Notes: generated by a model from the letters alone, not told the origin. 64,000 nucleotides of DNA from Metalysinibacillus jejuensis (GCF_003057615.1 NZ_QAFW01000009.1:1-64000); one strand, 5' to 3'. Numbered from the stretch's first letter, positions 8,607 to 17,157 are shown. Translations and numbers: made by a program.

Positions 8607-9256
8607 TAGGTTTATAAAATTGGTTAAGAATTTATAAAGTTATAAAACGTAATCAAAGGTGATTCTACCACATCTTTAAAAATTTTCTGTCCACGCTCAG
8701 CACTCATGGCACTGCGAGGCAGTTGCTTGGCTGACGTTAGCAATGTAACCCTGCAAAATAAACGTCCGATTTAAAACAAGCTTTTCCGATTTCTCCGCCC
8801 CAATTTTGGAATAAAGATTTCGTAAAAAGCTCGAAAAAAGCCTGGAAACCCCTCCGCCACAACAACTGGAAAAAGATTGGGTTCGGAAATCTTTATTAAA
8901 AACTGAGAAAAACGTGAACAAAATGGGAAAAAAAGCGTGAAAAACGATCAAAACATGAAATAAAAAGGGTGAAAATCGGGTTTTGTCGGAAGACTTTATT
9001 TTAAAAGGGAACGAAGGAATGCGGGGTGGCGGGGTGTGTTTTCGGAAGTTTATTTAATAAAGGGACATAGTAGGAATGAAAAACGGGAAAAAGTTGAATC
9101 TTTTTCTCGTTTTTAAGGTTTAAGGGAAAAGGAAAAGTTTGAATGACTTTTGGATCCTCTTTTTGGGATTGAGGAGAAAATAGTCGTGATGCTGTTTTCG
9201 GGAGTTGAAATGACTTACAATATTTTATAGGAAGAAGATAAAGGGGTGGACAGACA
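8607..9256. other. Left junction of the resistance island, non-coding
   Basis: These 650 bases hold no complete gene. From 8624 leftward on the minus strand there is a short open C-terminal fragment of an unidentified protein (LTSAKQLPRSA, then MSAERGQKIFKDV), which includes the 34-bp repeat at 8710-8743. From about 8800 to 9250 the plus strand is very purine-rich. It carries three related motifs of the form CGGAA-(A/G)-(A/T)CTTTATT-AAA at about 8884-8900, 8987-9006 and 9043-9060. These iterated motifs sit directly upstream of the recombinase genes and may be recombinase-binding sites. Confidence 0.45.
8710..8743 (+). repeat. 34-bp direct repeat, left copy
   Basis: This is identical over 34 bases to 20761-20794. 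It begins CACTGCGAGGCAG and ends GACGTTAGCAA. The flanking sequences differ on both sides. The two copies enclose about 12.0 kb that contains all recombinase and resistance genes of the window. Confidence 0.9.
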
Positions 9257-9706
9257 ATGAAGTCAGTGTGGGTGATTTTTTCTTTGGATAAGGAAGTCAT
9301 ATTTCCAAATTTCTTTCTAATCGGGGCTTATTCGTTGAAAGAGGAAGCGGAAAAACAAATAGCGGTATTGCCCAATGGACAAACGTATCGTCAGATGCTG
9401 ACAGGTCTAATGGCCAAAGGATATCTGGAACCTGCTCTGTTTAATAAAGAAAAGAATTCACTGGAAGCAGAAAGAGAAAGGATTCTTGTCGAAAAGAATC
9501 AACTTACTCGTTCCGTCAATGGGAATTTTACAAAAGTTGAAGAGGTTGACCGTCTGCTTAAGTTTGCCACTAAGTCCAAAATGCTCACAGCTTATGAGGA
9601 TGAGTTGTTTGAAGATTACGTAGAGAGGATTATTGTCTTTTCACGGGAGGAAGTAGGTTTTGAATTAAAATGTGGAATCACATTGAAGGAAAGGTTGGTG
9701 AATTAG
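9257..9706 (+). pseudogene. Serine recombinase C-terminal fragment
   Basis: The frame has 149 codons. From about residue 40 it matches the C-terminal part of large serine recombinases: a long charged coiled coil (NKEKNSLEAERERILVEKN), then LFEDYVERIIVFSREEVGFELKCG. The catalytic resolvase domain, the recombinase domain and the zinc ribbon are all missing. The first 40 residues look unrelated and may be read from a rearranged junction. An ATG with GGGGTGGA upstream would still allow translation. The next gene begins directly after its stop codon. Confidence 0.6.
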
Positions 9707-10120
9707 ATGGGTCACACACCCTATGGATATAGAATTGAAGATGGAAAAGCTGTTGTGGATGAAAAGACTTCTGAGCAGGTAAAAGAATTATTTTCCGGAT
9801 ACTTGGCAGGCCTTTCTTTGAAGGAAGCTGCTAAAAAAGCTGGGATAGATTGTTATCATGCCACAGCAGGTAAGATGTTGCAGAACAAGCACTACCTAGG
9901 CGATGAATTTTACCCTCCCATTATTGATGAGGAGACATTTGAAAAAGCCAGAGAAGAAAAACGAAAACGAGCAGAAAAGCTCGGGAGGATAAGGGAACCT
10001 AAAGATGAACCGAAAACGGATTACCCTGTAAAGTTCAAAGCAAAACCTCTGGTGCAAAAATATGAAGACCCATACAAGCAGGCGGAATATGCCTACAGTT
10101 TGATAGAAAGTGAGGTGTAA
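9707..10120 (+). CDS. Recombinase-domain-only protein of the serine recombinase cluster
   Basis: The protein has 137 residues. It begins MGHTPYGYRIEDGKAVVDE and covers only the recombinase (DNA-binding) domain of large serine recombinases: the PYGYR entry motif, a helical segment SLKEAAKKAGI, and NKHYLGDEFYPPIIDEETFEKA. It lacks the N-terminal catalytic serine domain and the zinc ribbon. Similar short genes lie between two full recombinase genes in several Firmicute integrative elements, where they may act as accessory DNA-binding factors; that is from general knowledge of such elements. The start directly abuts the previous stop, and the next gene follows after three bases. Confidence 0.6.
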   Translation: MGHTPYGYRIEDGKAVVDEKTSEQVKELFSGYLAGLSLKEAAKKAGIDCYHATAGKMLQNKHYLGDEFYPPIIDEETFEKAREEKRKRAEKLGRIREPKDEPKTDYPVKFKAKPLVQKYEDPYKQAEYAYSLIESEV

Positions 10121-10123
10121 CAA

Positions 10124-11695
10124 GTGGCAGTGAGTAGAAATGTCACAGTGATTCCGGCAATTAAACGAGTCGGAAATAATAAAACTAGTGAGAGCAAACC
10201 CAAAATACGAGTGGCTGCTTACTGTCGTGTTTCAACGGATAGTGAGGAGCAGGCTTCAAGTTATGAAATTCAGATTGAACATTATACAAACTATATTAAG
10301 AAAAACAAGGAATGGGAATTGGCAGGGATTTTTGCGGATGATGGTATCACAGGTACAAATACCAAAAAGCGTGAAGAGTTCAACCGCATGATTGAGGAAT
10401 GTATGGCAGGAAAAATAGACATGATCATTACAAAATCCATCAGCCGATTTGCCAGAAACACGTTAGACTGCCTTAAATACATCCGTCAGTTAAAAGATAA
10501 AAACATCGCTGTATTCTTTGAAAAAGAAAATATCAACACCATGGATTCCAAGGGTGAAATTATGCTGACTATTATGGCTTCCCTTGCCCAACAGGAAAGC
10601 CAATCCTTAAGTCAGAACGTTAAGCTGGGCATTCAGTATCGATATCAACAAGGTGAAGTCCAGGTCAACCATAAGCGTTTCCTTGGATACACCAAGGATG
10701 AAAACAAGCAACTAGTCATCGACCCCGAGGGTGCAGAGGTTGTTAAACGGATTTATAGAGAGTACCTTGAAGGAGCTAGTCTTTTACAAATATCAAGAGG
10801 ACTAGAAGCAGACGGTATTCTTACAGCGGCAGGCAAAGCCAAATGGAGACCAGAAACACTAAAAAAGATATTGCAGAATGAAAAGTACATCGGTGATGCC
10901 CTTCTACAAAAGACATATACGGTTGATTTCCTTTCTAAAAAGCGGGTCAAGAATAACGGCATCGTTCCCCAGTATTATGTAGAAAACAGCCATGAGCCGA
11001 TTATTCCAAGGGAGCTTTTTATGCAAGTTCAAGAAGAGATGGTTCGAAGAGCAAATCTTCGTGGCCGCAAAGGCGGTAAAAAGCGAGTCTATAGCAGCAA
11101 GTATGCTTTATCGAGTATTGTTTACTGCGGACACTGCGGCGATATTTACCGACGGGTACATTGGAATAACAGAGGCTACAAGTCTATTGTTTGGAGATGT
11201 GTTAGCCGATTGGAGGAAAAAGGGTCTGAATGCACTGCTCCTACCATAAACGAGGAAACATTGCAGACAGCAGTGGTCAAGGCTATTAACGAGCTTTTGG
11301 CTAACAAAGAACCCTTCCTCTCAACCTTGCAGAAAAACATAGCTACTGTATTTAATGAAGAAAATGATAATGCCACCGATGATATTGATGGCAAATTGGA
11401 AGAATTACAACAACAGCTCCTTATACAAGCAAAATCCAAGAATGACTATGAAGATGTGGCTGATGAAATTTACCGCCTTCGAGAATTGAAGCAAAATGCA
11501 CTTGCAGAGAATGCAGAGCGTGAAGGAAAAAGGCAACGAATCGCTGAAATGACTGATTTCTTAAATGAACAATCCTGCGAGTTGGAGGAATATGATGAGC
11601 AATTAGTAAGGCGGCTTATTGAAAAAGTTACGGTATTTGATGATAAGCTCACTGTTGAATTTAAATCAGGTGTTGAAATAGATATTGAGATATAG
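10124..11695 (+). CDS. Large serine recombinase (integrase)
   Basis: This is a site-specific recombinase of 523 residues that would integrate and excise the element by a serine-phosphodiester mechanism. The resolvase catalytic domain starts near residue 28 with [10 protein letters not shown], where the Ser is the nucleophile. It continues with [33 protein letters not shown] and [14 protein letters not shown] recombinase domain follows ([28 protein letters not shown], in two parts), then a zinc ribbon ([12 protein letters not shown], then WRC and SEC). A coiled coil and C-terminal tail end in EFKSGVEID. It is complete and likely active. It starts at GTG 10124 with GAGG upstream, three bases after the preceding gene. 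Its 3' third is duplicated at about 17237-17803. Confidence 0.9.
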   Translation: MAVSRNVTVIPAIKRVGNNKTSESKPKIRVAAYCRVSTDSEEQASSYEIQIEHYTNYIKKNKEWELAGIFADDGITGTNTKKREEFNRMIEECMAGKIDMIITKSISRFARNTLDCLKYIRQLKDKNIAVFFEKENINTMDSKGEIMLTIMASLAQQESQSLSQNVKLGIQYRYQQGEVQVNHKRFLGYTKDENKQLVIDPEGAEVVKRIYREYLEGASLLQISRGLEADGILTAAGKAKWRPETLKKILQNEKYIGDALLQKTYTVDFLSKKRVKNNGIVPQYYVENSHEPIIPRELFMQVQEEMVRRANLRGRKGGKKRVYSSKYALSSIVYCGHCGDIYRRVHWNNRGYKSIVWRCVSRLEEKGSECTAPTINEETLQTAVVKAINELLANKEPFLSTLQKNIATVFNEENDNATDDIDGKLEELQQQLLIQAKSKNDYEDVADEIYRLRELKQNALAENAEREGKRQRIAEMTDFLNEQSCELEEYDEQLVRRLIEKVTVFDDKLTVEFKSGVEIDIEI

Positions 11696-11706
11696 GATAT
11701 CAGAAA

Positions 11707-11755
11707 TGGCGACCAATTGAGAGGTGTTACTTCCTTGATTGGTGGCTTTTCTTAT
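11707..11755 (+). terminator. Probable terminator after the integrase gene
   Basis: An imperfect stem pairs the GGCGACCAATTGAG block with the CTTGATTGGTGGC block and is followed by TTTTCTT. It separates the recombinase operon from the DUF1413 promoter. Confidence 0.55.
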
Positions 11756-11762
11756 TTACGGA

Positions 11763-11818
11763 TTGACTTTGACTGTGAATATACGTATAATAATATCAAC
11801 AATGTTGTTGATATTATT
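11763..11818 (+). promoter_or_regulatory. Sigma-A promoter with palindromic operator, DUF1413 gene
   Basis: TTGACT at 11763-11768 and TATAAT at 11786-11791 are 17 bases apart. A perfect 13-bp inverted repeat (11789-11801 with 11806-11818, four-base spacer) overlaps the -10 and the likely transcription start. A protein bound there would block initiation, so this is a strong repressor-site candidate, possibly for autoregulation by the DUF1413 product. Confidence 0.75.
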
Positions 11819-11838
11819 ATTAATAAGGAGTGGACAAC

Positions 11839-12084
11839 ATGATTGATGTAAATGAGCTATTGGAAGAAGCTATTAGAGAAACTGAAAATCTAAATGATGG
11901 CGAAGTTTTTCTTGTTAAAGATTTATTCAAGGGATATGTGTGGAATAGGATACCCAGAAAGGATCGACTTCTGCTTGGAACGTTATTTTTAAACCATGTT
12001 AGCAAAATGAATGGTAATTTAAAGGCTATTGAAAAGACTTCATCTAATCAGCAGAGGTATAAAAAGACAATTGATAAGTTTTAA
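11839..12084 (+). CDS. DUF1413 family protein
   Basis: The protein has 81 residues from ATG 11839, with AAGGAG eight bases upstream; GTG 11830 is also in frame but overlaps that site. Recognisable features are the acidic N-terminus (DVNELLEEAIRE), then GEVFLVKDLFKGYVWNRIPRKDRLLLGTLFLNHV, typical of the small DUF1413 proteins carried by mobile elements and plasmids of Firmicutes. The biochemical role is not established to my knowledge. The basic loop and small size suit a DNA-binding or regulatory protein. The palindrome overlapping its own promoter supports that, by inference. It stands between the recombinase operon and the nucleotidyltransferase gene. Confidence 0.65.
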   Translation: MIDVNELLEEAIRETENLNDGEVFLVKDLFKGYVWNRIPRKDRLLLGTLFLNHVSKMNGNLKAIEKTSSNQQRYKKTIDKF

Positions 12085-12186
12085 CTATCTTTTGTGAAAT
12101 TAAAAAAATTATAAATATGTTGAGTAGAAGCAAAAGATTTGGCTTGGAATTTTTACAGCAGTGAATCGATAAAAGGAGCATGCTTG

Positions 12187-13056
12187 ATGGTAGATAATAT
12201 TATTAAATCAGTAGCAGAGAAATTATCCTCTCTGTCTTATATAGAAGGTATTGTTTTAGGTGGTTCACGTGCAAGGGGCACCCATACAGAGGATTCGGAT
12301 ATAGATATCGGCATCTATTACAATTCAGAATCATTTGACATAAATACTATTAATCAATTCGCTACAAAGCTGGATGATGAGCATAGAAATAACCTTGTTG
12401 TACCTCCCGGAGCATGGGGTGATTGGATTAATGGCGGCGGATGGTTAGTCATAAACGGGTATCATGTGGATTTAATTTTACGTGATATTAAACGTGTGGA
12501 ACAAATAATGAAAGATACAGAGCACGGAATTGTTACTGCCAATTATCAGACTGGGCATCCCCATGGTTATATTAGTGCAATGTATCGAGGAGAATTAGCG
12601 ATTAGCAAAATACTATATGCTAAGAATGAAAGCTTATGCGAATTAAAAAAACAGGCAGAAACTTATCCCAATGCTTTGCAGAAAAGTTTAGTTAACTTTT
12701 TTATGTTTGAAGCAGGGTTCTCTTTAATGTTTGTAAAAGCAAATTCGGGAACAGACGATAAATATTATATTGCGGGTCATGTTTTTCGTATAGTTTCATG
12801 TTTAAATCAAGTGTTATTTGCATGTAATAATGCTTATTGTATCAACGAAAAGAAAGCTATAAAACTGCTTGAAACTTTTGAACATAAACCTGAAAAATAT
12901 ACCGAGAAGGTAAATCATATTTTTGAAGTACTCGGTATCTCACTTTTTGAATGCTACGACATGACCGAGAAGCTTTATAATGAAGTGAATGAAATTGTAT
13001 CGGAGATAAATAACTTTTTAAACGAGGAGAGTTCAGATGAAAGAAAACAAATATGA
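12187..13056 (+). CDS. Nucleotidyltransferase-domain protein of the aadE cluster
   Basis: The protein has 289 residues from ATG 12187, with GGAG eight bases upstream; an earlier in-frame TTG at 12139 lacks such a site. The N-terminal domain has the polymerase-beta-type nucleotidyltransferase signature: GGSRARG near residue 26, followed by DSDIDIGIYY with the metal-binding Asp pair. The C-terminal part is helical and similar to DUF4037-type proteins. Relatives of this gene commonly lie before the methyltransferase and aadE genes in Tn5405-like resistance clusters. It might modify a small molecule, but no resistance phenotype can be read from the sequence. It overlaps the methyltransferase gene by 20 bases, so the two are in one operon. 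Confidence 0.7.
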   Translation: MVDNIIKSVAEKLSSLSYIEGIVLGGSRARGTHTEDSDIDIGIYYNSESFDINTINQFATKLDDEHRNNLVVPPGAWGDWINGGGWLVINGYHVDLILRDIKRVEQIMKDTEHGIVTANYQTGHPHGYISAMYRGELAISKILYAKNESLCELKKQAETYPNALQKSLVNFFMFEAGFSLMFVKANSGTDDKYYIAGHVFRIVSCLNQVLFACNNAYCINEKKAIKLLETFEHKPEKYTEKVNHIFEVLGISLFECYDMTEKLYNEVNEIVSEINNFLNEESSDERKQI

Positions 13057-13771
13057 TGATAATATATTTTTTCAAAAATACAGTCAAATGAGTCGCTCGC
13101 AGAAAGGACTGGCTGGTGCGGGAGAATGGGAGACTTTGAAAAAGATGCTACCTGATTTTAAGGGTAAGCGTGTGCTTGATTTAGGATGCGGCTATGGATG
13201 GCACTGTATATATGCGATGGAAAACGGTGCTTCCTCTGTAGTAGGTGTTGATATTTCTCATAAAATGCTCGAAGTAGCAAAAGGAAAAACCCATTTTCCA
13301 CAGATTGAATATGAATGCTGTGCCATAGAAGATGTGGATTTCCCAGAGGAGAGCTTTGATGTAATACTAAGTTCGCTTGCGTTTCATTATGTAGCAGACT
13401 ATGAGAATTTAATAAAAAAGATATATAGGATGCTGAAGGCTGGTGGCAATTTAGTTTTTACAGTTGAACATCCTGTTTTTACTGCTCATGGAACACAAGA
13501 CTGGTATTATAACGAAAAAGGAGAAATACTGCATTTCCCGGTGGACAATTATTATTATGAGGGCAAACGGACAGCTATGTTTTTGGAAGAAAAGGTTACA
13601 AAATATCATAGAACACTGACCACATATCTAAATACACTGCTTTCAAATAGTTTTATAATAAATCAGATTGTGGAGCCACAGCCGCCAGAGAACATGATGG
13701 ATATTCCGGGGATGGCGGATGAAATGCGACGCCCAATGATGCTGATTGTATCGGCAAAAAAGAAGATGTAA
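13037..13771 (+). CDS. Class I SAM-dependent methyltransferase
   Basis: The protein has 244 residues with a Methyltransf_11-type core. Motif I is VLDLGCGYGWH near residue 46, followed by the acidic VVGVDIS. The motif around DVILSSLAFHYV and the post-motif KAGGNLVFTVEHPVF are typical of small-molecule methyltransferases. The substrate is unknown. The gene overlaps the upstream nucleotidyltransferase and precedes aadE by 32 bases, the same order that I recall from streptomycin-resistance clusters of Gram-positive cocci. It has its own GAGGAG site before ATG 13037. Confidence 0.75.
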   Translation: MKENKYDDNIFFQKYSQMSRSQKGLAGAGEWETLKKMLPDFKGKRVLDLGCGYGWHCIYAMENGASSVVGVDISHKMLEVAKGKTHFPQIEYECCAIEDVDFPEESFDVILSSLAFHYVADYENLIKKIYRMLKAGGNLVFTVEHPVFTAHGTQDWYYNEKGEILHFPVDNYYYEGKRTAMFLEEKVTKYHRTLTTYLNTLLSNSFIINQIVEPQPPENMMDIPGMADEMRRPMMLIVSAKKKM

Positions 13772-13803
13772 TAATATAGAAAAAATAAACGAGGAGTATG
13801 TAA

Positions 13804-14667
13804 ATGAGATCAGAAAAAGAAATGATGGATTTAGTACTTTCTTTAGCAGAACAGGATGAACGTATTCGAATTGTGACCCTTGAGGGGTCACGCGCAAATA
13901 TTAATATACCTAAAGATGAATTTCAGGATTATGATATTACATATTTTGTAAGTGATATAGAACCATTTATATCTAATGATGACTGGCTTAATCAATTTGG
14001 GAATATAATAATGATGCAAAAGCCGGAGGATATGGAATTATTCCCACCTGAAGAAAAGGGATTTTCCTATCTTATGCTATTTGATGATTACAATAAAATT
14101 GATCTTACCTTATTGCCCTTGGAAGAGTTAGATAATTACCTAAAGGGCGATAAATTAATAAAGGTTCTAATTGATAAAGATTGTAGAATTAAAAGGGACA
14201 TAGTTCCGACTGATATAGATTATCATGTAAGAAAGCCAAGCGCAAGGGAGTATGATGATTGCTGCAATGAATTTTGGAATGTAACACCTTATGTTATTAA
14301 AGGATTGTGCCGCAAAGAGATACTGTTTGCAATCGATCATCTGAACCAGATTCTACGGTTTGAACTACTTAGGATGATGTCGTGGAAGGTTGGGATAAAG
14401 ACAGAATTTTCATTAAGTGTTGGGAAAAATTATAAGTATATTAACAAATACATTGATGAAGATCTATGGAATAGATTATTATCTACATATCGCATGGATT
14501 CCTATGAAAATATTTGGAAGTCATTATTTATATGCCACCAATTGTTCAGGGAAGTGTCCAAAGAGGTAGCAGAACTACTGGGGTTTGATTATCCAGAGTA
14601 TGGTAAGAACATAACAAGATATACCGAGGACATGTATAAAAAATATGTTGAAAATGACTATTTTTAA
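13804..14667 (+). CDS. aadE: Aminoglycoside 6-adenylyltransferase ANT(6), streptomycin resistance
   Basis: This cytoplasmic enzyme transfers AMP from ATP to the 6-hydroxyl of streptomycin. The 287 residues begin MRSEKEMMDLVLSLAEQDER and include the catalytic nucleotidyltransferase region TLEGSRANIN...DEFQDYDITYFV with its paired Asp residues. WKVGI and NYKYINKYI segments in the C-terminal helical domain also fit ANT(6). From memory, the first 190 residues are essentially ANT(6)-Ia, while the last 95 (EFSLSVGKNYKYI, LGFDYPEYGKN) differ from it, so the gene may be a mosaic or a distinct variant. CGAGGAG precedes the start. It follows the methyltransferase closely and is followed by the phosphoribosyltransferase gene. 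Confidence 0.88.
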   Translation: MRSEKEMMDLVLSLAEQDERIRIVTLEGSRANINIPKDEFQDYDITYFVSDIEPFISNDDWLNQFGNIIMMQKPEDMELFPPEEKGFSYLMLFDDYNKIDLTLLPLEELDNYLKGDKLIKVLIDKDCRIKRDIVPTDIDYHVRKPSAREYDDCCNEFWNVTPYVIKGLCRKEILFAIDHLNQILRFELLRMMSWKVGIKTEFSLSVGKNYKYINKYIDEDLWNRLLSTYRMDSYENIWKSLFICHQLFREVSKEVAELLGFDYPEYGKNITRYTEDMYKKYVENDYF

Positions 14668-14710
14668 AGATTAGCAAAGATTATTAACCATAAGCAAGGG
14701 GTGTAAATGT

Positions 14711-15238
14711 ATGGAAAGTACTGATGTTATAAATGAAATTAGAGGTATATTACCTCGTAACTCAATTGGAAAATATGATTTACTAACTATTTTTACACAT
14801 AAAACCGTTTTTGATAAAATTGTAAAAGTACTATCATTGGATTTTCAAAATAAAGTAGATTATGTGGCTGCCCCAGAAGCAATTGGATGGATACTAGGCA
14901 CTGCCATAGCCAAAGAACTTGGAGTGGGGTTTATTGGAGTAAGAAAAGGTGATAAGCTGCCATACGCAAAAGAAGAGATTATTTCGACACATTTTACCGA
15001 CTATTCAGGTCAAGATAAAAGCTTTGAAATATCTAAGAGTTCTATTGTGAGGAACAAAAGAGTTTTGATTGTAGATGATTGGATAGAGACAGGTTCTCAA
15101 ATGAAGGCTTTAATAGCTTTGTTAGAGAAATTGGATTGCAGCATTATTGGGTTGGCTACTATTGGGATTGATATAAATGAGGTTACTCAAAAATGGATAG
15201 ACAGCAGTTTTGTAGCTTATATTGGCTCAAACATATAA
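14711..15238 (+). CDS. Phosphoribosyltransferase-like protein of the aadE-spw cluster
   Basis: The protein has 175 residues. The PRPP-binding signature is VLIVDDWIETGSQ near residue 116. An upstream substrate-side motif, VAAPEAIGWILGTAIAKELG, follows the pattern of adenine/xanthine-type phosphoribosyltransferases. Such genes are known passengers beside aadE, often annotated apt. A role in resistance is not established. It could salvage purine bases, or be a degraded nucleotide-metabolism gene carried along. It lies 43 bases after aadE and 131 bases before spw, in the same orientation. Confidence 0.7.
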   Translation: MESTDVINEIRGILPRNSIGKYDLLTIFTHKTVFDKIVKVLSLDFQNKVDYVAAPEAIGWILGTAIAKELGVGFIGVRKGDKLPYAKEEIISTHFTDYSGQDKSFEISKSSIVRNKRVLIVDDWIETGSQMKALIALLEKLDCSIIGLATIGIDINEVTQKWIDSSFVAYIGSNI

Positions 15239-15369
15239 TAAACCGAAAGAAAATCTTGAATCAAAATTTTGGATGGCGTTAATTTACAATACAACGAAAG
15301 ATGTTTACTCTTTTTTTATAAATTTTAAGAGGCGTTAAAAAACAGTTTTCAGACGAAAGGAGATCGAAG

Positions 15370-16179
15370 TTGAGTATAGATTTAAGTAACAAAAAAATTC
15401 CGAAAGAAGCAATTCAAGCATTAAAAACTATAGCGGAACTACTTGATAATATGTTAATTGGGGTGTATTTGTATGGTTCGGCAGTAATGGGTGGTTTACG
15501 TATGAATAGCGATGTAGATATTTTGGTAATAACAAATCAAAGTTTATCTGAAAAAACTCGAAGGAATCTTACAAATAGGTTAATGCTTATATCTAGGAAA
15601 ATAGGAAACATAAAAGATATGAGGCCTCTTGAAGTTACGGTCATAAATCAAAAGGATATTGTCCCTTGGCATTTCCCCCCCAAATATGAATTTATGTATG
15701 GCGAGTGGCTAAGAGAGCAGTTTGAAAAGGGAGAAATTCCTGAGTCGACTTATGATCCGGATTTAGCAATACTTTTAGCACAACTAAGAAAAAATAGTAT
15801 TAACCTTTTGGGACCAAAGGCAACAGAAGTAATTGAGCCTGTGCCAATGACAGATATTCGAAAAGCAATTAAAGAATCGTTGCCCGGGTTGATAGCTAGC
15901 ATTAACGGTGACGAACGCAATGTGATTTTAACTTTAGCCAGAATGTGGCTGACAGCATCTACTGGTGAAATTCGCTCAAAAGATCTGGCAGCTGAATGGG
16001 CGATACCTCAATTACCCGATGAGCATGCTACTTTACTCAACAAAGCGAGAGAGGCTTATTTAGGAGAGTGTGTTGACAAGTGGGAAGGAATGGAATCTGA
16101 GGTGGCTGAACTCGTTAATCATATGAAAAAGTCTATAGAGTCTTCCCTTAATATCCAATTACCTTTTCGAATAGTTTAA
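15370..16179 (+). CDS. spw: Spectinomycin 9-adenylyltransferase
   Basis: This cytoplasmic enzyme adenylylates spectinomycin. The 269 residues start at TTG 15370 with AAAGGAG upstream. The nucleotidyltransferase motif is GVYLYGSAVMGGLRMNSDVDILV near residue 36, with both catalytic Asp residues. The conserved blocks RPLEVTVIN, PPKYEFMYGEWLR, YDPDLAILLAQ and DERNVILTLARMW match the ANT(9) family. Length and the N-terminus MSIDLSNKKIPKEAIQAL match Spw as I remember it, rather than the 260-residue ANT(9)-Ia. Its position after aadE and upstream of lsa(E)-lnu(B) also matches the published type of cluster. Confidence 0.85.
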   Translation: MSIDLSNKKIPKEAIQALKTIAELLDNMLIGVYLYGSAVMGGLRMNSDVDILVITNQSLSEKTRRNLTNRLMLISRKIGNIKDMRPLEVTVINQKDIVPWHFPPKYEFMYGEWLREQFEKGEIPESTYDPDLAILLAQLRKNSINLLGPKATEVIEPVPMTDIRKAIKESLPGLIASINGDERNVILTLARMWLTASTGEIRSKDLAAEWAIPQLPDEHATLLNKAREAYLGECVDKWEGMESEVAELVNHMKKSIESSLNIQLPFRIV

Positions 16180-16222
16180 ATATAACAAAGACTAGTTGTT
16201 AATGTGCATTATTGATTGCTTC

Positions 16223-16292
16223 GATATGTTCCCCCATATATCAGTTTCTTAAAAAATAATCAAAATACCGTTGATACGTTCCCGCGAACGAA
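16223..16292 (+). repeat. IS21-like terminal repeats, relic A
   Basis: Two related motifs, GATATGTTCCCCCATATATCA (from 16223) and TTGATACGTTCCCGCGAACGA (from 16271), lie 48 bases apart. They match the pair at 20666-20727 in sequence and orientation. Multiple 20-22-bp repeats of this kind at the ends fit IS21-family elements; no istA/istB gene remains here. The family name is from memory. Confidence 0.5.
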
Positions 16293-16309
16293 AGGGTTAA
16301 AAATCAGCT

Positions 16310-16648
16310 TAAGACATCAATGCCATCAACTCGAGCCACGTTGAGACGTGTGTTTTATTGTCCCACAAAAGTGCAGACGATTTTATCAGTGTAAAAATGG
16401 AGTACGCAGACGACCGAAAAATCCAGCCAGATCGTATCACCTACAGGCTTATTCAGGAGTATATCGAAGAAAAGTACGGCTTCAAAGTTCACACTGCAAA
16501 CATTGCAGAGGTCAAAAGAAACTTAGGCCTGCCGATGTACGACGCACCAAACGCAGTTGAAGAACTAAAACGCCCATATAAACCAGCACCAGAATATAAA
16601 GTAGAAGCTATTAAAGACGCATTAAGGCACTTCAAGGTCATAGATTAA
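16310..16648 (+). pseudogene. 3' fragment of a mobile RumA/RlmD-type RNA methyltransferase gene
   Basis: After an in-frame TAA, the frame reads DINAINSSHVETCVLLSHK, which matches the very end of the (uracil-5)-methyltransferase domain (compare QIEAVVSLSLR at the end of the chromosomal homologue at 59430). A C-terminal extension follows: KMEYADDRKIQ, then YRLIQEYIEEKYGFKVHTANIAE, and PMYDAPNAVEELKRP. From memory this extension is found on rumA copies associated with Firmicute integrative elements. The catalytic part is gone, so this is a relic. The rumA 3' end is a known integration site for such elements, which may explain its presence next to recombinase remnants. Confidence 0.65.
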
Positions 16649-16698
16649 AGTAAAGTACCCTTTCAGCAGATCATTACTGTTGAGAGGGTCTTACTTTT

Positions 16699-17157
16699 TC
16701 AGAAGCCGGCCAATGTAAGGATAGCCCTACAAGATTGCGGGTCTTTCTCTTCGAGCCATGTTTCCAGATTGCTTATAGCGATATCCTTTTGAATATGGAT
16801 GCTCTCTTCAAATCGATATTCGATTGCACATGTAAGGATATCAACAGGTTCATCAAGAACCTTACCGCCAAGAACTGGGTATTCGTCAATTACAATCCAG
16901 TCAGGTGGGAGACCATCAAAGAGAGCCTGCGGATACAATTCCCTAAAGTGAATCTCAATTTCCATAGCTTCGATCTCACCTTGTTCTTTATCTGGGTAAC
17001 AAGTGGCATAAGATACATCGAAGCCTCTAGTGAGCAGCATCTGAACGACATTGATGAGTTCAATATCAACAGGAATGGTCTTATCGGCGCATTTACAACA
17101 AGGCTTCGACCAAATTTCACTGTATAGCTCTAAACATCGTGGACACATCGTCATCAT
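16699..17157 (-). CDS. Hypothetical protein with zinc-ribbon-like N-terminus
   Basis: The protein has 152 residues on the strand opposite to its neighbours. The N-terminus carries two Cys pairs (CPRCLELYSEIWSKPCCKC), suitable for binding one zinc. The rest is acidic with no domain that I recognise. LPPDWIVIDEYPVLGGKVLDEPVDILTCAIEYRFE gives it the look of a folded alpha/beta protein. Genes of this sort ride on Gram-positive mobile elements. It sits between the rumA relic and the integrase relic. No function can be assigned. Confidence 0.55.
   Translation of the reverse strand: MMTMCPRCLELYSEIWSKPCCKCADKTIPVDIELINVVQMLLTRGFDVSYATCYPDKEQGEIEAMEIEIHFRELYPQALFDGLPPDWIVIDEYPVLGGKVLDEPVDILTCAIEYRFEESIHIQKDIAISNLETWLEEKDPQSCRAILTLAGF

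Noticed and set aside
8710-8743. Repeat read as a tRNA-derived attachment site
   Set aside because: Neither copy shows a tRNA cloverleaf or T-loop sequence. It is reported only as a direct repeat.
9001-9300. Minus-strand frame of 99 codons at the left end of the resistance island
   Set aside because: It arises from the purine-rich, low-complexity plus strand and has no domain or start signal.
16348-16560. Reading frame of 70 codons overlapping the rumA fragment
   Set aside because: It is out of frame with the clear methyltransferase match at 16310-16648 and has no recognisable product.
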